Source: Anagrus nilaparvatae
Lineage: Eukaryota > Arthropoda > Insecta > Hymenoptera > Mymaridae
Assembly (NCBI GenBank): GCA_022575985.1
Contig: JAKSXM010000156.1
Location: 3,472,001-3,536,000, forward strand
DNA: 64,000 bases
Reading direction: 5' to 3'
The position numbers and the translations under genes are program-made. Of the stretch, positions 35,435-46,543 are shown piece by piece. The notes under the pieces are model-generated. The model did no database searches. It was not told where the DNA came from and was given only the letters and a program-made list of their open reading frames with translations. Position 1 is the stretch's first letter. Each line of letters starts with the position of its first letter.

Positions 35435-35640
35435 CATATACACGGTCTTTGGTTGCTTGACGTGTTATTTTTAAAGTCAAATGACAAGAAAAAATTAAAG
35501 GGTTGGCATTAACACACACTAACACTATTATATCGTAGTATAAGTGAACATGACATACGGAGATGTCCCATTAATACCAACCTATGAATTTAATTTTGTC
35601 ATATGACTTTAAAAATACCATGTTCAGCACCGGAAGACTG
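35435..35640. repeat. Imperfect inverted repeat
   Basis: TTTTTAAAGTCAAATGACA (about 35468) and GGTTGGCATTAA (about 35502) have inverted partners at about 35570-35615. A 73-codon plus-strand frame overlapping its right arm is not regarded as a gene. Confidence 0.5.
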
Positions 35641-35814
35641 TGTAATAACAAAGATTTTGCAAGAAAAATTTTTCTTAAGTTAACCCTTATAAAAAAAGTT
35701 AACAAAAATGCAAAAAGAGGGCAGATTTTTCGGTGTCTTTACTTTGATTTCGCTAACAAGAGACCGTTACCATTAGGAAAGCAAATTAGCAATTACTTTC
35801 ATTAACATATTGAA

Positions 35815-36110
35815 AGAAAACCTCGATAACCACCGTTTATTCCAACAGGCCTTCTAGGCATGAAAATACTGTGCAAAAGGCTTTTAAATAAAGTTTTTTC
35901 TTAATATTGCTTTTTAGTTAGTTAGTTAACAAAAACACTTCTTGTTGGCCACAATTTTTGGTATTAAAGTCATTTGTCAAGCCTCGGATACCGCAACTTT
36001 TTATCGCTTATTTTCCTAATGTTATAGCTAATTAACCAAATGGTCATTTTTGGCCAAAAATGATTAATTTTTAAATTATCTCAAAAATTGCAATTTTAGA
36101 CAAAAATGGG
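35815..36110. repeat. FB-A family remnant, single arm
   Basis: Segments such as GGCCTTCTAGGCATG, ACAAAAACACTTCTTGTTGG and AATTAACCAAATGGTCATTT follow the order seen in the left arms of the FB-A copies at 7.2 and 55.9 kb. The right arm is absent. Confidence 0.6.
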
Positions 36111-36379
36111 TTTTTTAGGTCTCAAAAGTTTTCTAAAAACTTTTTTCTAAAAATTCTTTATTTTTCCAGCTCCAGAACTATTTGTTTGCAAAATATTTTA
36201 CCTTTTCAATTTTTTATTTTAAATTCTCTTCTTTAGAGTCAGTAAACTGAATGCCCATTTTTGGTCCAAAATGATCAATTTTCAATTTGCTGCAAAAATT
36301 TTAGTTTTAACATTGAACATGTTTATAAAGAGGGATAACCTGTGAATCTGAAAATCAAGTGGGGTCAAATGTGTTTGAT

Positions 36380-36650
36380 TTAAGGGAGGGAGGTCCAATG
36401 GTACTTGGACAAATATCAATTTAGGCACTTAGAATAATCCGGGGTTAGAGACCTTAAATAATTTCTATTTAGGGATTAAAAATAATTTACTTTTAGAGGT
36501 TTAGAAAAATTCAAGTTTAGGGACTTAAAATAATCTGGGTTTAGAGACTTCCAATAATTCGAGTTGAAAGACTTAGAATATTTTCAATTTAAGGACTTAG
36601 AATAATACAGGTTTACAAAATAAAAATAATTTGGGTTTAGAATTTTAACA
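36380..36650. repeat. 24-bp minisatellite, about nine units
   Basis: Tandem degenerate units of the form TTTAGGGACTTAGAATAATT plus about four bases (CGGG/CAGG). It is the best copy of this minisatellite in the window. Confidence 0.75.
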
Positions 36651-37002
36651 TCTAGTAAAGATGATAATTACAAAATATAAGAATAGCGATTTTATTGTAA
36701 TGTTGCTAATCATTTATGTATTAAAACTATTCCTTTTTAGAGGTTTAGTTTTCACGTCCTATAATTAGCCTTATAGCCCAATTAGAGCTTGTCATTATTG
36801 AATATTTTCTTACCCTTTCTTCAAAAAAAGCAGTTAATTAGATAATTTTAGCTCTGCTTCCAAAATATTGCAAAAAAAAACCTTAAAATGGGGTAGTTTT
36901 TGCTGATTTCATGTCCTCTACTTCTCAGCCACTTTGTACCCCAGATTGAGTATTTCAGAATCAAGGCATCCTACTTTTGTAGTCTAATTTTAATTTCTCA
37001 CT

Positions 37003-37373
37003 GAGGAACCATTGTGTTGGGTCAAATTTTGGTTTTTGATTTCTTGGCATATAAGCACGTTTTGATACCTCAGGAAAAGCTGAAAAACCGTTTTTTAAAA
37101 AAAGTCTGTATGTTTGTTTGTGTGTGTGTATGTATGTAGCCGGTGATATTTCACAAACATTATTTTTTTTTTTTTTTTTGGGTGTAATACCCCATTTAAT
37201 TGCATGAAAGTACTAACATCTGAAAATATTGTAACCGGTGATATTTCACAATTATTTTGGAATTCAGAGAGAAATGTATGTATGATTGCATGGTTTTAAC
37301 CGGTGATTTCAGTGGCATATTTATGTATTAAGCTCATTTTTTGAGGAACCTTAGTACCAGCTAATTGGCAGCG
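37003..37373 (+). repeat. GGAACC repeat family, copy B (internally deleted)
   Basis: It has the family start (GAGGAACCATTGTGTTGGG), the TG/TA tract, a single monomer and the family 3' end (GAGGAACCTTAGTACCAGC, then TAATTGGCAG). At about 370 bp it is a short version of copy A. Confidence 0.8.
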
Positions 37374-37380
37374 TATTTTT

Positions 37381-37769
37381 CTGTGTTCTAGAAAAAGTTA
37401 ACCAATTTTTGAAGAAAAAAAAACTGAAATTATGACACCCCGGAATAGACTAGATTTTTATATTAGGCCAAATCATACTTAATTTATATTTTAAATTATT
37501 TGGTATTTTTGCTCTGTAAGGGCATGGCGTTGAAGACCCACCGTTTACTCGCGCTCTTAGTTTATAGTATACATGATTTTGAGCTCGGATAAACGTCTTC
37601 AATGGCCCGAAATGCCTTTCCAGAATTAAAATACCGATAAATATCAAATATAAACTTATTATGTTTTGGTCTTAGTTAAAAACCTAGTCTATTGCGGGAT
37701 TTCATATTTTTAGTTTTTTTTCAAAAATTGGTCATTTTTGTGGACCCATAACTTTTTCCAGAACACGCG
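37381..37769. mobile_element. Inverted-repeat element, about 390 bp
   Basis: GTGTTCTAGAAAAAGTTA at the left and its complement near 37750 start arms of about 85 bp. These continue to GGAATAGACTAGATTTTT and AAAACCTAGTCTATTGC at their inner ends. A 65-codon minus frame inside is a by-product. Confidence 0.7.
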
Positions 37770-38111
37770 GCCGATAAAATTTAGATACGAAAGTGTATGT
37801 ATTTAGGTCTTGAATATCTCTGTGCCAAAATTCAGCTGTCATATTCATACGCACTTATTACCATACCATTATCATTACCAGGTTCCTAAACTCTTTTTTA
37901 TTTAATAAAATTACGCTTTAATATACTTCTATAAAATGGTTTAAACTTTCTAAAAAAATTGGTTTTTAAGCAACCGGTTTTTTTTCAATGAAGTAACCTT
38001 CAGAAGAATTCAATACTTTTTAGTTATTAGTTTCTAATCAATTTTTCAAACTGATCAATGCATAAAAATAAAAAAATTCAACGATAATGAAATTATGCAT
38101 AAAATGCATAT

Positions 38112-38422
38112 GGATGGAATTACATATTCTTTGAACTAGGTTTAGTCTAAAAAAATAATATTAATATTTAAAATTTTACGTGTCGATTTCTTTCTGAATA
38201 CTAAATTAATTTTAAAACCAATATTTATGGCAAATTCGTAATTTTTTACGAAAAACAAGTTGCATTAGATTATTTGTATTTAGTAATATTTTTTGGAATT
38301 TGCCATAAATATTGGTTTTAAAATTAATTTAGTATTCAGAAAGAAATGGACACGTAAAATTTTAAATATTAATATTATTTTTTTAGACTAAACCTAGTTC
38401 AAAGAATATGTAATTCCATCCA
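38112..38422. mobile_element. Near-perfect inverted repeat, 311 bp
   Basis: The outer ends GGATGGAATTACATATTC and complement start arms of about 125 bp that are almost identical as inverted copies, with a spacer of about 50 bp. Such a long clean palindrome suggests a recent MITE. Confidence 0.8.
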
Positions 38423-38654
38423 ATCATAAATGTTTAATTCAATAAAATTCGGATTAATAAATATATAATAAAAATCGCAAAGAATTATAAAAATAGTTAA
38501 ATAAAATATTAAAAAAAATATAAATATTTATATAAAATATTATAAAAAAGCTGAGGCTTTTTTATTTTAGACACGATCACATATTCATTGAGTATTTTCT
38601 CTTTAATAACGTTGATGGGATCCACACCCTCATAAATTGAAAACTATTATTTAT

Positions 38655-39285
38655 TATCATACACCAAGGCAATATAAGCATGTAAAGGCATCGGAATGAC
38701 CTGGGAACCGAATTTCTCCATAAATTGGACAATTTAAAGACTTTTTTTGTTTCTTTTAACCTAATGAACTTTTAAGGCACGATTTTATTTATGTATTGCA
38801 TACATAGGGTGATCGCGCCTAAAAAAAAATTTTAATTAATTTAGTTATTGTAGGTCATTAACCATATTTTGGATGTATTAAATTCAAAACCAATTCATTT
38901 TTCACATTTTTATCATTTTTTCATAATTTTTTTTGATATCTGAAATCAGTTTTTCGGACATTTCTCTGCAAGGACTTGATGAAATCACTTGAAATTGAAA
39001 ACCCTGCAACTAGATCAGATTTAAAAAATTTGGTCCAAGGGATTTTTGATTCATCGAGTAGGTTCTGAGATCTTGAGATACACTTTCTCGAACATACATC
39101 CATGCACATATCAAGGCAATAATATTATAAGCATTTAGAGGCATCGGAATGACCTGGGGACCAAATTTTTCCAAGAATCGGATAATTTAGAAACTTTTCC
39201 GTTTTTTGACTTGACAAACTTATAAGGCACGATTTCATCTATGTATTGCATCCATAGGGTGATCGTGCCTAAAAATATAAGTATC
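38655..39285. repeat. Two direct copies of a 180-bp unit, 445 bp apart
   Basis: GGCATCGGAATGACCTGGG and TAAGGCACGATTT..TATGTATTGCAT.. with ATAGGGTGATCG.GCCTAAAAA occur in the same order at about 38690-38830 and 39140-39275. This points to a tandem duplication of about 445 bp. Confidence 0.7.
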
Positions 39286-39448
39286 TTGTGTTATTTTGCA
39301 TTTCTTTGATATTTCATTGAGTCAAATTTTATACAAAAGCTATGATATTTATTGCGCAGTTGACATTTATAAGGTTTTTCACCTCTGTGAAGCGAAAATA
39401 CAAGAATAAACATGCTTTTAAAAATACCAGATTTGGCCCAAAAAAAAT

Positions 39449-39497
39449 TTTTTAACATGATCAGCTTCGCTCTACCCGTCATTGACGGTATCTAGTA
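39449..39497. repeat. Right inverted repeat T34 (partner at 34543-34595)
   Basis: Inverse of the left T34 copy, ending CTAGTAT. A MITE sits directly at its outer edge. Confidence 0.65.
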
Positions 39498-39499
39498 TA

Positions 39500-39790
39500 C
39501 ACTGTAAAAAGTAACTTACGAAATAAGAAAAAAGTTGTAAATTCACAATTATTTTTCATAAATTTAAAACTATTTTTTGTAAATTTTCGAGAAAAAAAAT
39601 TGTAAATTATTAACTTTTCTTGCGAATCCATAAAAAAAAAAATCGAGAATACTCGAATTTTTTGTTAATATTTTAAATTTAGTAAATTTACGATTTTTTT
39701 CGAATATTTACAATTTTTTTCGAAAATTTACTAATTTTTCGAAAATGTTCTAATTTTTTTGTTAATATAAGGAAGTTACTTTTTACAGTG
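39500..39790. mobile_element. MITE with TA target duplication, 291 bp
   Basis: CACTGTAAAAAGTAACTT at the left and its exact complement at the right are flanked by TA on both sides (39498-39499 and 39791-39792), as for mariner/IS630-type insertions. The interior is built of short CGAAAATTTAC-like repeats. Confidence 0.8.
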
Positions 39791-39908
39791 TACATATTAA
39801 TTTAAATTTTTTTAAAAATCAATATACCTATAAATTTATTTTATTTTAGAATCTAAAAATAAAATTTAGAATCTAAAATTCAGAATCTAAATCATAAAAA
39901 TTTTTTAC

Positions 39909-40719
39909 TTATTTTATTAATGGCGATAAATTTTTTAAATGCTCTTCATTAATACTAGAATGGTCAGAATAAATTATTTTTAAAATATGATTATCTTTAC
40001 AATGGTTTTTCAATTCACTCGCAGTTTGTATTAATTCATTACTTATTTGACAACATTTTCCAACATCAATTTTTATAATATTTTTTAATTTTCTTATTAA
40101 ATCTATTAACATATAATTACAAATATTATCTCTAACAAAATATAACTCAGCAAGATTTACAAGAGTTCCAATACTATCAATTCCTTTATCAGTAAATCTA
40201 TGATCTTTGATTTTTAAATACGTTAAATTTTTACATTATCAATTAGTTTTAAATCTGTTATATCAGTACAGTTTTTAGAAATTTCTTTGAATAATCGAGT
40301 AAAATCTATATAAAAAGGGTCGAGAAAATCAATAATTAATTCATTCAAATAAATACCACAATTTCTGACAACAGCCATGACAAATTTAGTTTTTGATTCT
40401 AAGTTTCCAGATTCAATTAAGTATTTTTCACTAAAAGCATAATCTATTTTCAAACTTTCTAGTTTTCTCCACAAATCACAGCTTACTTGGTTCCATCTTT
40501 TACGTACTAGACCTATAGCAAGTCTGTCTCTGATTGATAAAAATTGAAAAACGTGGATTAAACCGTCATATTTTAAATTATGAATGTCATTTTTATTATC
40601 AACAGTAGGCTGCGATTCCAAGTTCGCTGCATCTTGTTTTAATAAAAATTGTTTTATTTTTTAATTTTACTCTACTAAAATCACTGTAAATGATTTTTAT
40701 GTTTACCTTTTAAACTCAT
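39909..40719 (-). pseudogene. F-box/LRR gene 2, one-base frameshift
   Basis: Exon 1 is ATGAGTTTAAAAG (40719-40707, donor GTAAAC) and exon 2 runs from 40632 (acceptor AACAAG) to 39909. The start reads MSLKDAANLESQPTVDNKND. The F-box follows (LKYDGLIHVFQFLSIRDRL, then VRKRWNQVSCDLW), then LRR-like units. At about 40224-40236 an A run on the coding strand is one base short: LKLIDNVK must shift frame to continue NLTYLKIKDHRFTDKGIDSI and on to KNLSPLIK. With that base the gene encodes 245 residues, about half the length of F-box gene 1, so middle repeats are missing. It would be an SCF substrate receptor if expressed. A homopolymer sequencing error is possible, in which case the gene is intact. 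Confidence 0.75.
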
Positions 40720-41210
40720 TTTTATAGCATCAACCAGTTGATCACCTTTCCTCTAATCTGATTCAAATCTTTTGAAAAGTTGTTTGTGAAAATTACTTAC
40801 AAATCAAAAACGTATAAAAAAAAAAGTTATTTTTAAACAAAGATTCAAGCGAAAAACTTTATTAATATGAGTGTAAATTATTGTAAACTAAATAAACAAT
40901 GAAATATTTGAAAACTAAACTTTATAATTTTTACTACAAAATAAAAAAAAATGTTTTTGAATTTCATTTTTTTAATTTATTCTTACCTTGATAAATAAAA
41001 TTTATAAATTCTGATATGAAAAAAACTATAATTATGTGAATATTATTACACAAAGGTCGAGAACCTCAAAAACCTCCAGGTAATGTAGAAATTTCCTTTT
41101 TTAAGTATTTGAATACCAAAAAATTTATGCATAATTTATTTATTTAACTTGGTGTAAATAAAAAATAATATGTTGTACCTATACAAAAATAATGTAGTAC
41201 TAACAACGAA
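40720..41210. other. Upstream region of F-box gene 2
   Basis: AT-rich; no separate gene seen. The promoter of gene 2 should lie here, but no convincing TATA/initiator pair at the right distance was identified. Confidence 0.45.
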
Positions 41211-41285
41211 GCCGTGGTGGTCTAGCGGTAACGTTAGAGATCTAGTAATCTGAAAATTCGGGTTCGATTCATGTGCCAGCTATTT
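41211..41285 (+). ncRNA. tRNA-like Pol III unit (tRNA pseudogene or SINE head)
   Basis: Box A (TGGTCTAGCGG, 41218-41228) and box B (GGTTCGATTC, 41261-41270) fit the Pol III internal promoter at tRNA spacing, and a long T run follows at once. The acceptor and T stems do not pair properly, so it is not a functional tRNA gene. Confidence 0.5.
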
Positions 41286-42854
41286 TTTTTTTTTTATTTT
41301 TTTGAAAAATGTATATGTTTAGATATAAGAAGATATGACCAAATTATGCCAAAATCCATACCTGATCAAATCTGGGTACTCAGACTCCATTTGATCTGTA
41401 CATATCATTTTTATAATTCCCCGGGATATTGAAGTTTATAAAACTAAATAAATTTTTTTATAATTCTATATATAATTAAATAAATTCAATTTACCTATTA
41501 TGTGAGTAATAAATAATGTCATTAAATTAATTAAAAAATAATTAGCATACAATAAAAAGAAAAGACGCAACTTTATAAAATTGCAAAATTGCAAGTAACG
41601 TAAGTTGTCGGTAATAAAAATGCAGATAAAAAGGTTTTTAATTATCGTTTTCCGTAAAATTCAAATATTCAAATATAATTGGAGTTAAGTATGTACAAAT
41701 TGTATACAAAAATCAAAAAAATATATTTCTATAATATATGGCTCGTTTTCATTTTTTTTGAAAAAATAACTTTCAAAAAATAAAAATAAAAAATTCCTTT
41801 TTTAAAGTCCAAACAAGGCTTTTTAGACTTTTTTCACCAATAGTTATTCAGTATTGCATAAAAATCACCATAACGAACCTTTTACATCAATTTATTACGT
41901 TTTTTGATAATTATAAGGTAAAAACCGCTTAAAACCATTAAAAACCAAAATCGTTACATACGGCCTTAATATATAAATTTTTCTAGGCTTTATGTGTTTT
42001 AAAGAACAATAACATATATTTTGAATAATTCTTACTAAAAATGCGAGTTCTGGAGTTAAATTTTAAAAATATTTAATAATTTTAACAAAAATGAGGAACG
42101 GTAAAGGCAGGAACGATAAAGGCTTTTTTATAGAAAAATCAAAATAATTCGTAGACAAAGGAACAAAAAAACTTTTCCGTTTGGAAAGTAAAGTATTTTT
42201 ATGATTGAAACTTGCTAAGTTTTTTATATTTTAATTACAACGCTTCTTAATCGGAGATCCACGGGGGTACGGTAAAGGCTTTTGTTTTTGTCCCTTCGTG
42301 ATTTCTGAACTTAAACTGATTTTGTTTTCCTATTTAACGACCTCTTAAAGTGCTCTCGATGTGAGAATTTATTTTTTATGTATTTAAGTTGTCATTTATG
42401 CGATTTAGAGGTTTTAAAAATGTTTTTATGAAGAGAAATCAAATTTAATATAAATAAAATACGTTTTACGTACACATTTTGTAAAATCGTGTGACACACC
42501 TTCTCATCCTTGTAATAATTAGGAAAAGTAAGTTTAAATTTTTTCTGTATGGAAAAAGTTTAACCTTATGATATAGCAAGTAATCCCCAAATAAAAATTT
42601 TTGAAAATTAATTGATAGGTGTGAGTGAGAGACACTCAAAGTATAGGAATCTCCTTTGTGACAGGGAATGGTAAAGGCTTTTTTGCTATATTTTTATGTT
42701 TTATACTAGTTAAAACATTAAATTATGTTGATTTTTATGGTGTACCATCAAAAACTTATTGAAATTAAAAATTAAAAAAAAAAAATTTTTTTTAATTAAT
42801 GCATCTGGTAGTTGAAAATGTGCTGTACGTCACTTTTGCAAAAAAAACGATAAT
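41286..42854. other. AT-rich intergenic DNA
   Basis: No gene found. A short motif GGTAAAGGCTTTT recurs loosely at about 42110, 42271 and 42670. Confidence 0.5.
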
Positions 42855-45006
42855 GAGCAATTGTGTTAGGTCAAATTTTGTTTTCTGATTTTTTGGCATA
42901 TAAGCACGTTTTGGGACCCCAGGAAGCTAAAAAATCGGTTTTTAAAAAAAGTCTGCATGTGTGTGTGTGTGTGTGTTTGTACGTACGTATGTAATCGCTG
43001 ATATTTCACAAACATTATGGAATTAAGACCTAATTTTTTTTTCAAAAATTTTTTCACCAAAAAAGCTCGAGGTACTTTTTTTTTTTTTAACTTGGATGTA
43101 ATACCTCATTTATTTCCATGAAAGTACTTATATTTGAAAGTATGATTTTCACATGATATCTTGAATCCCAACTTAATTTTCTGAAAATTTTTTTCCTAAA
43201 ATTTTTTTCACAGAAAATACAAAAAATACCAATTTTTTTTTTCTTTTTGGACGTAGTACCTAATTTATTTCCATGGAAGTACTAGTTTTAGAAATATCGT
43301 TTATAGTAATTTTTTGTACCTAATACTTAATTTTTTTAAAATTTGTTTCTCAAAATTTTTGTCGCCAAAAAATACAAAAAACGCCAAAATTTTTTTTATT
43401 ATAGGGCGTAATAATTAATTTTTTCCTATGAAAGTACGAATATCTAGAATTATCGTTTGTAAAGGATTTCTCCATCTGATACGTAATTTTTCGAAATTTT
43501 TTTTTCTAAATTTTTTACATAAAATAATTAAAAAAATAGCATAATTTTTTTTCTTTTTGGACGTAGTACCTCATTTTTTTCCATGAAAGTACTAATATGT
43601 AGAATTATCTTTTTAACTGGATATCATCAATCTGATACCTAATTTTTTTTCAAAATTTTCTTTTAAAATTTTTTACATAAAAAAATTAGAAAAAAACAAT
43701 AATTTTTTTTTCTTTAGGACTTAGTACTTAATTTCTTCCTATAAAAGTACGAATATCTAGAATTATCGTTTTTAAAGGATTCCTCCATCTGATACGTAAT
43801 TTTTCGAAATTTTTTTTCTTCAAAATTTTTTACATTAAAAAGTTAAAAAAATATTATCTTTTTATTGACGTAGTGCCTATTTTATTTCTCTGAAAGTATA
43901 AATCCCTGGAATTATGAGTTTTGAAAATTTTTTGGGTATCAGGGGAAAGTTTATCCACTTTCTTTATTAAATTTAGAATATTTGGCACAATTATTCTAAG
44001 GGGCTATCCATATATTACGTAAGGCAAAAAAGGGGGAGGGGGGGGTTACGATTTTCTTATTTTTTCTTACTTAGGAGGGTACGGGGTTTGAAAATATCTT
44101 ACGTAAGAATATTATATTATTTTTTTTATTTAATTTAAAATTTAATCCGTTGGCTTTTTCCAAAAATATGCCAGACACCTTTGGCGCCAATTGCAGTATA
44201 ATGACCTTTAAAATATTAAGAAACGTTATTTAAAAATAATTTTAACAATAGGTATTACTTTAAAATAGACAAGGGTGGTTAAAAATTAAGATTTAAAATA
44301 ATATTCTATTGTCTGAAGATACAAGCTTATAAAATTTTAAAATTACCTTTCAGATTATAAAAATAAACGAATCCTATTATGAGTATATTTAAGAGATTAA
44401 GATTTAACCATAGATACAGGAGAACTCTTGTATCTATGAATTTAACCGAATAAAAAGAAAAATTTTTTTTTGAATAAGTTAAATAAATATATAAAATTTT
44501 ATGAATTATTTAATTTTAGTTTAAATTAAGATTCTAGATTTAAAATATCCAATAGATTCTAAAAGTGGTTCGGAGATTATAATTAAAAATATTTTTAAAA
44601 AATTATAAAAAAAAACAATCAGTAATTTTTAAGGCCCTCTCTACACATATAAATGATTAGCACATATAAATGATTATTTGCTGGTGTAGAGAGGGCCTAA
44701 AACACTAATACATAAATTTGTATTAACAGTCCCAAGTCTGATTAAAAGTTTGAGGGGAAATTACTGAATGGTTAAAAAAAACTTTATGATAAATGAGTAA
44801 GATCTTACAAAGGGGGGAGGGGGGTAGGTGAAATTCTTATTTTTTCTTACAAAGGGGAGAGGGGGGGGGGTAAAAAAACACCGAAAATTGTCTTACGTAA
44901 TATATGGATAGCCCCTAATATTTTAATTTTTTATTAGGTAAAATAGAACATTGACAACATTTTATTATTGCTAATGAGGAACCATAGTGCCAATTACTTG
45001 GCAGCG
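42855..45006 (+). repeat. GGAACC repeat family, copy C, with insertion
   Basis: It opens with a worn start (GAGCAATTGTGTTAGGTC) and has the TG tract and six or more monomers to about 43980. After a Harbinger-like insertion it ends with GAGGAACCATAGTGCCAATT and ACTTGGCAGCG at 45006. The segment before the end (TAGGTAAAATAGAACATT) matches copy F, confirming the family boundary. Confidence 0.75.
44000..44915. mobile_element. Harbinger-like non-autonomous element, 916 bp, TAA duplication
   Basis: GGGGCTATCCATATATTACG and its complement are the ends, flanked by TAA on both sides (43997-43999 and 44916-44918). A three-base TWA duplication with G-rich ends is the PIF/Harbinger pattern. Sub-terminal G-rich/TTCTTATTTTTTCTTAC blocks recur at both sides. 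A smaller hairpin (AGGCCCTCTCTACAC at 44632 and complement ending 44698) lies inside. Confidence 0.8.
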
Positions 45007-45152
45007 TTTTTTTCTTTCTTTTTTTAACGCATATTCGAAAAAGAATCTATTATATATGAATAAAATTGATGGGAATCTATTATTTTTTTATGAAACAAGT
45101 ATCATGATTCAAATAGAGAATCCAATAGATCTATTTAGAAACCTTATAACCT

Positions 45153-45553
45153 GTGACAATTATATCATGAGCGCTATTTGATAGGCTATAATTTTGGTTG
45201 GAATTAATATTTTTTGACGAAACTTGTCATGAATCGTCAGTAGGGTTGTAGAAATGAAAACTCGGGAAAATGGGAAACTGCGTTTTCGAAAACATCGCTA
45301 TATCTCAATTTCCGCAGCTTTTTTTTTTAGAAAATCACTATTTCCTGAATGCTAAGCAACCAGGGATTTCCTGGAAGCTAAGCAATCAGGATTATCCTGG
45401 ACGCTGAACAATTAAGGTTTTTCTGAGTGCTAAGCAATCATGATTTTTCTGAATGCTTAGCAATCAGAATTTTCCTGAACGCTAAGCAATCAGGATTTTC
45501 AATTCCAACCAAAATTATAGCCTATCAAACAGCGCTCATGATATAGTTGTCAC
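45153..45553. mobile_element. MITE with about 52-bp terminal inverted repeats
   Basis: GTGACAATTATATCATGAGC at 45153 and its near-complement ending at 45553 continue through GGCTATAATTTTGGTTGGAA. The interior is mostly a minisatellite. Confidence 0.8.
45350..45497. repeat. Minisatellite, about 29-bp unit, five to six copies
   Basis: Degenerate units around GCTAAGCAATCAGGATTTTC, inside the MITE at 45153-45553. Confidence 0.8.
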
Positions 45554-45583
45554 CCTTTTAGAGCCATTATTAGCCCATGATTA

Positions 45584-46543
45584 CATGATTACACGTAAAA
45601 AAAATATTAGACAAACTAAACGCATTACGTAGCTGAAATAAGATTAGTTCTTTAAGTTGTTGAATGGAAAGATTAAACGTTAAATTGTCAAATAAAAATA
45701 TTAGACCAACAAATACTTTGTTGATTCAAGCAAAATTAAAATCGTTAAATTAACCAGTTAAATCTTTGTTGAATCAACATAGTGTTAGATAAACCAACAA
45801 CCTACAACATTAGTATGATAATTTTAATAGTTAGGTCAATGCTTTTTCTTTTATATTAAAATATTTATTCATTCTTTCTCTTTCTATCCTTTTATGTTCT
45901 TCTCTTCTCTCACATGTTCTTCAGCAGCGCGCTTTTGTTTATATTATAAAGAAATGGAATTTCCTAAAAATTTTTAATGATAGTTTTAAGTATTATTTTT
46001 AAATATAAATTTCACTGCGGGTATGCATAATTTACTTTTGCTTATATTATTATTCATTATTATTATAATAAAGAAATGGGATTTCCTAAAAATTATTTAT
46101 GATAGTGTTAACTATTATTTTTAAATATGCATTTCGCTGGGTATGTATAATTTACTCTGCATATAATTTCGAAAATTATTATCTGTAACATGTAGTACTT
46201 AAAATTTTTTTATTAAATCCAAGTGTCATGTTAGCAGAATGGGTAATGTCGCTGCTTTGGAAGCCGTGGTCCCGGGTTCAATACCAGTAGGATCCAAAAT
46301 TTTTTCTTCGGTTTCTTAAAACAGATTTTTAATTAATAAATATATAAGTACCTAAATAAATATAAAAAAATAATTATAAAAAAAAATAATTAAAAAAAAT
46401 AATAAAAAAATAATTTTTTTTAAACGAAATTTTCACTCTGTTTGAATCAACTAATCATATATGACAATTCAACAAATACTTTGTTGGCATATTTCAACAA
46501 AGTTATTTGTCAATACAACTTAGAATTTTTTTCCGTGTACATG
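45584..46543. mobile_element. Possible inverted-repeat element carrying a tRNA-like sequence
   Basis: CATG..ACACGTAAAAAAA at the left pairs with TTTTTTTCCGTGTACATG at the right, and CAACAAATACTTTGTTG occurs near both ends. The tRNA-like unit at 46224 lies within. Boundaries are uncertain. Confidence 0.45.
46224..46305 (+). ncRNA. tRNA-like Pol III unit, Pro(TGG)-like anticodon loop
   Basis: Box A (TAGCAGAATGG, 46232-46242) and a perfect box B (GGTTCAATACC, 46275-46285) are followed by a T6 terminator. A seven-base TTTGGAA loop on a mostly paired stem would give anticodon TGG. The acceptor stem does not close, so a tRNA pseudogene or SINE head is more likely than a working tRNA. Confidence 0.5.

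Noticed and set aside
41211..46305. Functional tRNA genes at 41.2 and 46.2 kb
   Set aside because: Internal promoters are present but acceptor and T stems do not pair.
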